A DNA stretch of 64,000 nt from Bremia lactucae (lineage: Eukaryota; Oomycota; Peronosporomycetes; Peronosporales; Peronosporaceae): assembly GCF_004359215.1 (NCBI RefSeq), contig NC_090614.1:894650-958649 (forward strand), written 5' to 3'. The notes under the pieces are model-generated. The model was not told where the DNA came from. It did no database searches and worked only from the letters and a program-made list of their open reading frames with translations. Of the stretch, positions 32,930 through 43,412 are shown piece after piece (position 1 is the first letter of the stretch; each line of letters opens with the position of its first letter). The position numbers and the translations under genes are program-made.

Positions 32930-33171
32930 TTATACTTAGAATAAGTTCAGTAGTAGATAGAAGATCATACCAAATAAATTAAGAAAGTTTGACTTATTCA
33001 TATTTTTACGCCTTAGACTAGACCCAAAAGTAAGCTTAGTAGTTTCAGCTTTACAACAAACCTTCCTCTGTATCTTTGTGTACATGAAGTTTCGAGGCAT
33101 CTCACCTTCACTGTAATCAGGGTTGATTGACTATACTGTTATCAGTACTAGCAAAAAGGTGTCCTGTTACA
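32930..33171 (+). repeat. LTR-B end fragment, plus orientation
   Basis: Ends AAAAAGGTGTCCTGTTACA, with CCTCTGTATCTTTGTGTACA. Start missing. Matches 16441-16699. Confidence 0.6.
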
Positions 33172-33619
33172 AATGACCGTGTTAGGTCAAGGAAAGGCCT
33201 TTTGGAAAAAAAGGAACGCAAGCATTTCCCTAGAATCGGTCAGTTGACTTTAAAGGAAATTAATACCTGATGCAATTGCCTTACAAAAAAGTTGTCCATT
33301 AGACTAGTCAAACACTAACAATGCAATTGGTGTATATCTTTAGTCATTACAAGAAGCCATAATTGAAATTGATTTGCTCAGCATCTGCCAATAATTGCTC
33401 GAGCTACGCCTCTTCTGCACCAACTTCATGCTTTTCAACTATACCAAGGTGCGAAATAAACCGCAGTCCTTTTAAGCTATTTTTCGTCTCTCCGTCAGTT
33501 CCTGCCCATCAAGCTGATGTATAGTTCATCGGTCACGATCGAGTATAAGCCTTCTTTGTCCACCTTCACAGCAGCAAATTTACGAATCGCACAATACAAA
33601 CGAGGCTTTTAACACAAAT
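33172..33619. other. Duplicated non-coding stretch (copy of 16700-17145)
   Basis: No convincing gene. Ends CGAGGCTTTTAACACAAAT, the left flank common to three LTR-A copies. Confidence 0.5.
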
Positions 33620-33993
33620 TGTAACGGGTGTATCGTTATTAAAATTAACACTTAAAAATTGTTAATTAATATATTATCCTAAAGGTAGATAATATTTGGA
33701 GAATGTTTCAAATTTTAAAGAACCTCCCCACAAAGTTGCTAACTAACTAAATATTTTAATACTTAACATGGTAATATTCTTAAAGCTTATCCATTGGTAT
33801 ATGTCGACCATTATATCTACTTACTCCGCGGTCCAGTCCGCGCTGGACCGCGCAAAGAGAGAGTCAGATAAGAATCTTTTTATATGTTTTGTATTAGTAT
33901 ATAATTAAGTTGGTAGAAAAGAATTAAAAACAGAAGAACTTGATAATTAAAAAACAATTTACTTTAACCCTTTTAAAAGCAAGTGTTTTAACA
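33620..33993 (+). repeat. Gypsy LTR-A, plus orientation, end truncated
   Basis: Starts TGTAACGGGTGTATCGTTAT. Carries an extra about 60-base insert near 33703-33765 and breaks off at about 33993, where gypsy-A leader sequence (ATACGCATCTCGTTTCGCGT) begins. Confidence 0.75.
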
Positions 33994-36900
33994 ATGAAAA
34001 TACGCATCTCGTTTCGCGTGGTAGCTACTGTTATAGAAAGAAGTGTGGTCGAATGAATGAGTCCGACCGTAGGTAATGATGCCATCCTGGTCATGCTGTC
34101 CGGTTTGGACAGAGATGCCCTCCATTTAGCCATCACCAAGTTCATACAACATGAATTTGACGAGGCGAAGAAGAAGATGACCTTGCTTAATTGGCTAGAA
34201 TCTAAACAGTCAGAACTATTGAGATTGCAATAGGTACAGACCCCTGTACCTGGGATACCGCACACGCGCCGTCCCGAACCTTAAAGATAGCATCTCTAAG
34301 TGAAGAGGATTATTTTTACACTTAAGACATATTTAGATTCAGAGTATTACCGCGACACCGAGTTTGTGGAAGTCGAAGAGGACTCTCGTTTAAGGTGATT
34401 CGTCGAACTGGACGATGCCACAAAGGCTCATCACATCGTCGACGAGCAAGTTTAAGTCGCATTTGCTAAATCAAATTTGGCAGGTCGGGATAAAAACTTT
34501 GGCACTACGCCTCAAGTTGCGCGACCCATATGTATTTGGCTCGTTAGAGTATCTTAACGCCCGTTTCAAACAGACGTTTGAACCGCCTAGGGCTGAGTTC
34601 AGAGCTCGATTAGAGCTTCTGAAACTTAAGCAAGGTAAGCGTGATGTTCACGCTTATGCCCCACGTATACGACTCATAGTGAGTTGTATCACGAACAATT
34701 CAGTTCATGAAAGCACGTTGATTACATTGTTTTTGTAAGGCCTTACGGATGGCCTCTTTACGACCCACCTGTTCTCCTTGGAAGAGTGATACGCTTGAAT
34801 ATCCGTTGCGGAAAAGGAGGAGTTTAGATTGAGACACGCTCAAGCAAGTACATCATCGTATCGTCCTTCGAGACGACAAGAGCTTGGAGGTCCAGAACCT
34901 ATGGGCCTCTCTTACGTTGAAAGCGAAAAACCTCGCTTTCGAGCAGTAAATAATTGCAGAGGTGCAATTGCTGTCAGAAGTTAGGTCACTACGCTCATGA
35001 GTGTAGTGACCTACGCCCAGTACCGAGGGGTACTCAACGTAATTATGGACCAAATGCCGAAAAGGCAACGGTCGCGGGTCCGACGTTGCTGCGAAAAATC
35101 GCAACAGCAAGGCGTACTGTCAAAAAAAAACGGTCGGGGTCAGTAGGGGCGCAACGCCCTACTGATCCAGCAATTTCAAGAGAATTTGCAAATCTATTGA
35201 CGAAAGTTGCTCCAGAAACACAGTCATTATGTTAGGTGAGGTATCCCTCATCACCTTGAAAATAAAAGTGACAAATGATTTCTTACCAAGAGCCCTAGTA
35301 GACTGTGGGGCGTCGAATAACTTTATTCGTCGCCAATCGCTAGAGAGTTGTAGGCTCAAATATGTTGAGCGTGACATCCCTCCAACGAGAATGACGGTGC
35401 GTCTAGCGACAGGCGCATCGATAAAAGTGATGAAACGCGTAGTGATATTTCACTACACATTAAACGATTTCCAGCATGATGATGATTTCATCGTACTGGA
35501 TTTCGATAACAAATTTGATGTCATCGTAGGTCTACCTTGACTCAGAAAGTATGAGCCATGAATCCGTTGGCAGCATCGATACGTAAAGATGCCTGCCACT
35601 TGTTCATCTGATGGCCATCTGATGAACGTCTTGGAGCGTCCACGACCGTGTGGATGTTTTACGAGTGAATACGATGGTCTCACTTGTGTAACGGTCATTG
35701 GTACGACTGCACAAGATTACAGTGTGATGACTAATTACACTGTGAAATCAGCTGCCGGCGGCTGTGCGAATGCACAGACAGCGCCGAAGGTCTACCACAC
35801 GAATAAGTCGAGTGGATTGAGACATGGACATACGCGTAGCAGGCGACATTTAAGGTAGATACCGGTTGCCCAACAGGGGCAACACGATGATCCTATGTCG
35901 AGTTAAGAGTCTACCGTAGAGGACCCGACTGTGATTGCGCAATCACAGTCGGAAGACGTTGAGGGAATAAGTCCCCACGTACTTGAGGATAAACCTTCTC
36001 AAATACTTAATGCTTACAGTGCTTAGACTTCAGCGTCCCGAGGGATTAATCCCTCGGCAGCCAGTAAAAAAGGTCCAAGAAGATACCGAGAGATTGAATG
36101 TCTTGGTTAATGACGAATCAAGATCGGCGCTTAAACTCTTGGTCTGTGTGTGCCTCCGAAGTTAACTTCGTAGATAACTCAATTACCAACCGTAGAACCT
36201 AGACGGTTCTTGAGAGATCTGCATAGTGCCAGAGTTAAGCAGATCTGCGAACTCGTCACAGAGGACGAATACGTAACCGATATTTGATCAGCGGCAATTT
36301 TTGCAAAGAATGAAGGGTTCTCAGCAGCTTATCGATGGACGAAATGTCCTCTATGTAAAGACTAGATTGATAGAGATACTACTAAATCCTGGGAGTCACT
36401 AAAGACAAGTCCTTTCTACAAAGATTTATTTGAATTCAGGGATGTACCTGAAGCAGATCCATGCGAGTTGCCTAAGGATAAAGGCACTTGACATGAGATC
36501 GGGCTTACAACGGGCTCGAAGTACTGTGTCATGAAGCAGTGGTCGCTGCATCGTGAATATGTACTTGCGATCGAAAAATTCTTTACCGATCGATTAAAAG
36601 CGGGTCATGTAAGGGAGTCAATCTCCCCACATAGCTCTTCGACCTTCTGTGTGCGAAAGGCCACAGGAGTGTGACGGCTAGGTCATGCTTTCAATAAACT
36701 GAATGCTGCAACGGTACCAACTAAAAACGCCGATACCTAGAAAAGACGTAATGATAGATTATATGTCTAAGTGTACCATCTTTCTCAATGGATCTGATGG
36801 GTGGGTTTTATCAGATCCTTATGCGTAAACGGGACATCCCGGACACAGCAGTGACCACTCCTAGTGGGATGCTCCGGGAAAAACTAGAAATGCCACGGGG

Positions 36901-37677
36901 GCTTAGAAATGCCACAGGGACTGAGTAACGCCCCTGCAACATTCAACAGATGCGTAACAAATCTGTTGAGACCAATGCGAGAATTCGCACCGAGAATATT
37001 CGACGAATTATTCGTCCATAGCCGGGCTATGGACGGAAAGTCGGACGTGGAAGCTTATAAAACTCAAGTTCGTCAGGTTCTAACACTTATGCTACAGCAT
37101 AAATTGTGAGCAAACCTTGAGAAGTGTATTTTCGCTGCAAGCGAAATACCACTTCTTGGGTGCATTGTCGGAAAATAGGGTTTGCGCCGTGATCCCGAAA
37201 AGATCAAGGCAATTACCGACTGGACAGTTCGAGTCGATGTCAACGGACTTAGAAAGTTCCTTGGGCTAGTGGCGTTCTTGTACAAGTATTTACGCATTTT
37301 TGCCGAGATAAAAGTTCATATCTCTCGTCTCTTGAAAAAAGACGAGAAATGGTTATGAAACGCTGATTGTCAGTCCTCCTTTGAGGGCCATAAGCAAAGG
37401 TTGATACAGTCACCCATCTTGGCGAGTGCAGATCAAGACAGGCCATTCCATGTGGTCTGTGACGCAAACGATTTCGTAATCGGCTCTGCGTTAATGCAAT
37501 ACGATACGGACGGCGCGGAGCGCGTCGTCTGTTTTTATTCGCGTCTGCTGCAACCAGCTGAATGTATTTACATAGTAGAAGACACGGGACGCCTTGCCAT
37601 GATATGTGCACTGGAAGTTTAGGGTCTATCTCCGAGGATATAGATCATTTATCGTATATACGGACCATGCGTCATTT
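33994..37677 (+). mobile_element. Gypsy-A internal fragment, plus strand: leader, gag, protease, RT, RNase H
   Basis: Plus-strand counterpart of 27174-30800. Capsid part 34415-34738, CCHC knuckle 34954-35235, protease 35229-35540 (DCGASNNF), RT about 36420-37200 ([12 protein letters not shown] at 36909, FDELFVHSRA), RNase H 37401-37622 (HVVCDANDFVIGSALMQY). It ends abruptly at 37677 inside RNase H, where copia sequence starts. With LTR-A at 33620 it would be a 5' part of an element pointing away from the one at 23757-31295. Confidence 0.88.
34371..37677 (+). repeat. Right arm of the 3.3-kb inverted repeat
   Basis: Mirror of 27174-30480 (coordinates sum to 64851). Past the inner end, sequence similar to the other copy continues but with an extra about 60 bases at 34305-34370 and many substitutions. 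Past the outer end the two flanks are unrelated (copia here, gypsy RNase H there). Confidence 0.9.
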
Positions 37678-38860
37678 ATGCGCTCTGCTATGCCGTTCTG
37701 TTCAGGAATAAACGGAACCAAGAACTCTTGCTTGATAAACGTTTTCTTGCAGCAGCTATTCATTTCGTGACTCGTCCTCGCCACCGTTGTCACTCCGAAT
37801 GGCCTTGATCTTAGTCCCAAATGCTTATTTGATAATCTTGTGAACGTGCTCACGACTTGACTCTTCTTTCGCAACGCTTAAATTTTCGTGTATCCGCTCT
37901 TCATCTTAGTGAAGCTCACAAAGTACTTGAAGCCGGATCTTGAAGCCGGAGTGATTGGTCCACGCACATCGGAGCACATGATACCCGTCAAAACGCGCAC
38001 TCTCCTTGAGTCCCTTGTATTCCTCACATGCCTTGAATGACTTGCGCACTTGCTTGGATGGGTGCGCCTCCTTTCCCACATACTTGGATCATCATAAAAT
38101 GGGAGACTTTACCGTCTGACAGGAGAGTGCTAATGACCCCAAATACCAGTTCCCGGAGGATTCCTTTTTTTTCCGTTGCCGGGTATCGAGCCGACTGATC
38201 TGCAGCGCATGATTTTTCATACACTCTTTCTCCATTGTATTCTTACCATGCTATCTCTTGCTCTCATGTATATATTTCCCCTATACAAGTATATGCATAA
38301 AGTGCAACACTTTCGATGAACACATTAATTTCCAACGATCTCCCTTGATGTGCACTAAGTATAAGCCCTTGTGCCACCATGCCGAGTCTCATGAAAAACT
38401 TGGTATGCTTGTCTCTTTGAAGAGCCTTGGTCAACCCGTCCGCGAATATTTCTTCCGTCGGCTTGTACTCCAGCACAACTACCTCACTTGCCACCTTCTT
38501 ACGCAAGAAATGCAACTTGATATCGATATGCTTCGTGCGCGAATGGTAGATAAAAAGTTTGGCCAGCCGAATTCATCCTTAATTGTCTTGAAAAATCGTC
38601 GTTGCCGTATCCGTCTTGTACTCCAAGTCCTTCATCAAGTTTCGAAGGCAGACTGCCACTTGAGTTGCGCTGTACAAACTCATGTACTCTAGTTCCGTAC
38701 TTGATGTCGCAACGATCGGCTGGCGCTTACAGTTCCGTATGATCGTTTCGCCTGTCAGAAAGAATACATATCCTGTAGTTGAACGCCGGGTGTCTTAGTC
38801 GCCTGCTCAATTTGCATCCGCAAATCCAAAGAGCTTTCCCTCGTTAACGCCGCTGAATAC
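37678..38860 (-). mobile_element. Copia fragments with SINE remnant, minus strand
   Basis: From right to left on the plus strand: RNase H and RT end (38860-38350; TKALQRDKHTKFFMRLGMVA, KVASEVVVLEYKPTEEIFAD), degenerate LTR start near 38337, LTR body 38230-38337, SINE remnant with B box (38215-38050), then integrase core of a second copy (38040-37678; FTKMKSGYTKI, PEQNGIAERIN, the catalytic Glu region with Q-N-G-I-A-E-R). The order shows two copia pieces joined at the SINE. Confidence 0.75.
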
Positions 38861-38861
38861 A

Positions 38862-39106
38862 GTGATAATATTTCCTTATCTTCTGCGTAGGCTTTCTTCA
38901 TGTCATCAAACGAAGTTGATGACGGAAGACTTGAAATGAGTGTTGCAACAGTGTGATTATTTTCACTGTTGGAATACGCAGCCGGCTCGAAATCGAGTCG
39001 GCGTGGTATCGCATCAGCGACAACATAAAATCATTCTGGTTTATATTCAACGGTTAAATTATACTCCGCGAAAAAGAATAGCCCTCTCGCCATTCTTGCG
39101 AGAAGT
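38862..39106 (-). pseudogene. Gypsy-A RNase H end fragment, minus strand
   Basis: Matches the minus-strand RNase H end at 8330-8560 and 26920-27130 (NVVADA-type motif, then the stretch coding RRPDFEPAA in a shifted frame). It meets plus-strand integrase at about 39107, tail to head. Confidence 0.65.
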
Positions 39107-39586
39107 GAGGGCGCTTGCGCATCATGTTTAAGTGTCACGATGCACCAACAAGTGGGCATCGTGAACGCGAGAAAACTGATATCACAATAAGTCGCGAGAT
39201 TGAGTGGCTCCGCCAGTATCAGTTGTGCGCAAATACATTCGTGCTTACGAGGTATGTCAACGGGTGAAGCCTAGCCCTTCATCCCGAGCACCGCTCTTAC
39301 CTCTACCACTTCCGGCAGATGGTTGGCAGTCTGATCTAAGGACTTCGTCTTCGGATTTCTCAAAGATGATCACAGAAACAATGACGTCTTTGTTTTTGTA
39401 GACAGACTCAGCAAGATGGTACATCTTGCTGCCACAGTCGATCACGGCTCCGGGCTGTGCCCGTGTCTTTATCGACACGGTATTCAAAGACCACGATTTA
39501 CCCCGTGAACTTGTCTTGGAAACAGATCCACGCTTCACGACGGAATCTAATAATCCGTATTCAGATCTCTCGGAACACGGCTGACT

Positions 39587-39775
39587 ATGTCAACTTTTGA
39601 TCACCTAGAAACAGATGGTCAGACGGAACGCGTCAATCGCTTTCTCGAAGAGATACTTCGAGGTTACGTCCAATCGTATCCGAATTGGAGCGAGCTTTCA
39701 CCGATGGTCGAATTCGTCATCAATAATTCAGTGCATACGCCTACAACGCATACACCAGTCTTCGTGAACGGCTAA
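39587..39775 (+). pseudogene. Gypsy-A integrase core, C-terminal part
   Basis: 63-residue frame. DHLETDGQTERVNRFLEEIL holds the catalytic glutamate (in T-E-R-V-N). It continues with YPNWSELSPMVEFVINNSVH and ends at VNG with a stop where the family continues (LRHPR). The TAA after VNG comes from one base change. Confidence 0.82.
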
Positions 39776-40786
39776 CGCCATCCACGCATACCCACCCAAT
39801 AAGAGGGATCCTCCAGTTTAAGGGGAGGGGGGCTCGCACGAGAAAAACCACTTCTGGTATATGCACATCACGCGTCGAAGTTACCAACGACGCAAATGAT
39901 GTCGATGTCAATTGCTTCGACATCAAAGATGAGATAAATCTCATGCCAGTGCGCTTAAAGCGCACTGATAAAGACAGAACAAAAGAGTCGGCATAAGAAC
40001 TTCTGCTGGCTCGAGAATCGGTAATCCGTTTCGTTCAGGTTTCCATTGCTAACGCAGTGTACCGGCAGAAACGGAATGCAGACAAACATGGAAGAGCAGA
40101 TGTTCTTTCATTAAAAATTAATGACTTAGTACTACTCTCTACGGTAAACTTACTAAGCGTGTAGTCACTAATGCAGGTAGCAACAAACTACTACCCAAGT
40201 TCATTTGACCTTTTCTTGTACTGCATCGATGAGGCAATGCGTACACTATAGAATTGCCGCGTAGGATGCGAACGCTTCCTACGGTTTTTGTTGGTCGGCT
40301 CCACCCATAACATCAGCACGCGGTTTCTTCCGAGAACGGATCTGACCACCCTTTTCAAGAATTCGAAAAGATTCTTGTGATCACAAACCAGATTCTCATT
40401 TTGAATCTGGAGGTTATCATGTCTGGTCCGAAGATCCTCAAAACCGCGATGATCGGACGACTGCTCATCACGAAGAGTGGACGACAGCTCATCACGAAGA
40501 GCTTTTAATTTCCGTTCGTACTCCAACATGGAGTTCGCACTCTTCGAACAGTCTTCCAACAGTTCGATGTGTTGAGCCTGCACCGTCTGCTTCAACGAGC
40601 GAAGCATACCGCGCTCGTGATCAAGTCCCTTCTCCAATTCATGGAGGAAGTGATCGAGTTTATCGATCTTCGACTCTAGATCCGACACATGTGTCGGATC
40701 TAAATTTTCCTCCCCTGCCACAACCATTGGTGGATTCCCACGGTGGTCAACGTTTCTTTGTGTAACGTATTTAAAACCTCCGTGAT

Positions 40787-41128
40787 GTGCAGGGGCAGCG
40801 AACGAGTTATCTCTTTCCCTGGCGCGGTTATTTACCTTCACACGACAGCTTAGAGCCTCGTTCTCAGCTAATTACTTACATCGAGAGACTCGTCCGTCAG
40901 TATGACGAGCCCCATCCGCTGGATAAGAAGGTCCATCGGAAAACACGCGCCTCTGTTTCATGTAAATCAATTGCAAAACGTCAATCCCATCGCGGATCTC
41001 GATGGAGATGCGAGCCTTTTCCAGGGCGAAGAAAGGGAATAGACATCCTCTTTTACTCGCTTCGTGTTGTCATCACAATACAGACAGGGATCACCGCACG
41101 TGAGGCATGGAAGTCCTGCCTCACGTGA
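40787..41128 (+). pseudogene. Gypsy-A chromodomain
   Basis: Best preserved chromodomain in the window: MQGQRTSYLFPWRGYLPSHD, then LEPRSQLI and LVRQYDEPHPL. The W-R-G-Y block and the W/L-E-P helix start are recognisable (usual S-W-E-P reads S-L-E-P). A basic tail follows. Upstream strand 1 (GGFKYVTQ-type) lies in another frame near 40740. Confidence 0.75.
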
Positions 41129-41493
41129 CAATTGATGCAATTTATACCTTGCACCGGTTGGAGTTCGTTTCGCAAACTTAACGCGAATTGCTTAAGTCTT
41201 TAAAGCCAGGCTTCGCGTCCAATGTCTTCGATATAACGAATGAACGCGTTCCAGTCTTGCATCAGCGAGACTTTATCTCGCTTGTTGTTGCCACTAAACC
41301 ATCGATGCTTAAGAAAAGCATCGAGATAAAAATCTTCCTCAGCGCGAAAGTTCTTCGCGTCGGAAAAAGGCCATGTAGCTTTGTCGCAATGAAAAAGTAC
41401 TATTTATTGGGAGGAGTAGTCTCTCCAGACAAGCTATCAATTAGCTGCGCGAGCAAAAGCCACGGCATCTTCACGGGGGCATGATGAGACATT

Positions 41494-41961
41494 TTAGTGT
41501 CTACGATCCCCTGAATGGGTACTACATGGACTTTTATTACGATGGCTTACGCCATCGTCATTATGTTCGGGTGACCGCACGGAAGATGGCGCTGGCAATG
41601 AGGAAATATCATCATCGTCGGGACCAATCATGCTATAGCGAACGCTATCAGCACGACTATCCGATAGAGCCCCCCTCATTCGAAGGCTCATAGTCAGTCG
41701 CCTATCGACGTTCAGCGACTATTCCACTCTCACCGAGGCGGCCATTTCATCCGACTCGAATTCAAAGTCGACCTCCAAAGGGGAATCGCATTCACGTGGT
41801 AAATCACCACGTGCACCCACAACATCTAGTGTTGCGGGAGAAGACGATACTACGGCAGACGGCACGTCTGCCGCAAGAGACAATAATGCGTCGCCCGCGG
41901 CTGCATGAGCCGCAGTCGAAGGCATCGCGCTACACGAATACCGCATGGACTCGTTAACCAT
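41494..41961 (-). pseudogene. Conserved antisense ORF of gypsy-A, unknown function
   Basis: Minus-strand frames 41961-41719 (80 residues) and 41691-41494 (65 residues), in the same frame with a stop between. First part: STAAHAAAGDALLSLAADV, SPLEVDFEFESDEMAASVRV. Second part: SDSRADSVRYSMIGPDDDD, then DDGVSHRNKSPCST. It starts about 118 bases inside LTR-A and runs antisense to the integrase frame. See 23873-24684 and 53771-54187 for the other copies. Confidence 0.6.
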
Positions 41962-42078
41962 GCAATAGAATTAAAAATGATGAATCTGACCAATCAACAT
42001 CGTATTTAATAAAGTGGTCTTATAGTGACCACTCTATCCAATGACAGTCACAGCTGTTGTCGTCAAAGGGAGAGGTGA

Positions 42079-42506
42079 TGTAACGGGGTGTATCGTTACA
42101 TGAAGTTAACACTTAAAGGTTGTTAATAATATATTATCTAAAAGGTAGATAATATTTGAAGAATATTACTTTACATAGTTATATTCTAAAAGCTTATCCA
42201 TTGGTAGATATAGACCATTATATCTTTTCTCCGCGGTTTAGTCAGCGCTGGACGCGCGCAAAGAGAGAGACAGATAAGACTTAATTACAGGTTTTGTATT
42301 AGTTTATAATTAAATTAGTATTGAAAAGATTAAAACAGAAGAACATAATCTTATTAAATACAGTTTTAAAATTTAAATCTCTTTTGAAGAAGTGTTTTAA
42401 AGAGCACGTACTTGTGTACGTGAAGTGACGTGAGGCACTTCTTGAACTGAAGCAGTGCGAAGTGGACTTGTACTGAAGCAGTACAAGTTAGTAGTGCCCC
42501 GTTACA
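42079..42506 (+). repeat. Gypsy LTR-A, plus orientation, reference copy (3' LTR)
   Basis: 428 bases, TGTAACGGGGTGTATCGTTA to GTAGTGCCCCGTTACA, with perfect TGTAACGGGG/CCCCGTTACA ends. Preceded by a polypurine tract, which fixes it as the 3' LTR of the 39107-42078 element. Confidence 0.92.
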
Positions 42507-42520
42507 CATATATGCTACCG

Positions 42521-42800
42521 TGTAACGAGGCAACAACGGTACTAGTTAACCTACGCTGATTAAAGTTAAGGAGGTGTACCTTGAAACTACATGTACACAA
42601 AGGTACAGAGAGAGTTTTCTTACAAAGCTAAGAGAACTCAGCTTAAAAATCTAGACTTAAGGTTAATAAGATAAATAGTAAAATTGTATTAATATATTAA
42701 GTTTTCTACGTACGATCTTCTATATATTACTGGCTTTCTTAAATAATTAAATTATGAGTATGACGCCTACTTGCGCACCGCCGATGAACAGGCTACCACG
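42521..42800 (-). repeat. LTR-B end fragment, minus orientation
   Basis: Starts TGTAACGAGGC 14 bases after LTR-A. Same arrangement as at 15085 and 17590. Ends with GACGCCTACTTGCGCACCGC. The LTR start is missing. Confidence 0.65.
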
Positions 42801-43232
42801 TGTAACAAGGGACTTTTTTGATAGTACTGACAATAGTACTAGTTGGCCTACACTATTCACAGTAAGGGAGGATGCCTCAAAACTACACGTGAACAAAGTA
42901 CAGAGGAAGTTTTTTACGAAGCTACGATAACTTAGCAATAAGGTCTAGTCTAATGCTTAGAATAAAGAGAAACTAAAACATTACTAATATATTTAGTCCT
43001 CAGTAACGATCTTTCATCTACTACATAAATTATTATATTTATAACTAAGTTTGGTTTTTACTTGCGCATCGCACAATCGTCTCCTGTAACGATTAGCGGG
43101 GTAAATTTTAAAATTAGATTAACCAATCAATATATAACAATTTGCACTTCTTTTCTTATTTCCTCTTAAGAAATAAATATATCATTTCTCTTTAAGGAAA
43201 TAATACTTTATGTAACAGCACACCGCGTTACA
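42801..43232 (-). repeat. LTR-B, apparently full length, minus orientation
   Basis: 432 bases between TGTAACAAGGGAC (left end) and ACCGCGTTACA (right end), the size of LTR-A. The part 43061-43232 is mirrored at 45948-46160 beyond the CRN gene. No target duplication seen. May be a solo LTR. Confidence 0.6.
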
Positions 43233-43364
43233 CAGGGTATTTACCCAAAAGTAAATAGATTGATGGGGAGTGATAAGATTCAACTGTTGCACCGCGTCTC
43301 ATGTTTAACTGAAAGTAGTGGAATGTTGTACGGAAATTTTGAATTGAAGCTTTAATCATTAATT

Positions 43365-43378
43365 TCATTTTTCATTCT
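43365..43378 (+). promoter_or_regulatory. Oomycete initiator-like element of the CRN gene
   Basis: TCATTTTTCATTCT lies 35 bases before the ATG. It fits the oomycete core promoter pattern (TCATTYY initiator followed by a C-A-rich/T flanking element). The short, purine-rich leader after it (CAACAGAGAAAGACGAAACAG) agrees with transcription starting here. Confidence 0.55.
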
Positions 43379-43412
43379 GCGTCCAAACTCAACAGAGAAA
43401 GACGAAACAGAA

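Larger units (their letters stand above)
39107..42078 (+). mobile_element. Gypsy-A 3' half, plus strand: integrase, chromodomain, 3' region, polypurine tract
   Basis: Order on the plus strand: integrase zinc-binding part (39107-39400; VVRKYIRAYEVCQRVKP), core (about 39400-39775; ETDGQTERVNRFLEE with the catalytic Glu, then VEFVINNSVHTPTTHTPVF), linker and GPF/Y (to about 40340), chromodomain (about 40740-40960; PWRGYLPSHDSLEPRSQL), 3' region with antisense ORF (41494-41961), then AAAGGGAGAGGTGA directly before LTR-A. The frame is interrupted several times. Confidence 0.87.

Noticed and set aside
40191..40841. Cellular gene on the minus strand
   Set aside because: Same as the coiled-coil case: it overlaps gypsy-A integrase end and chromodomain coding on the plus strand.
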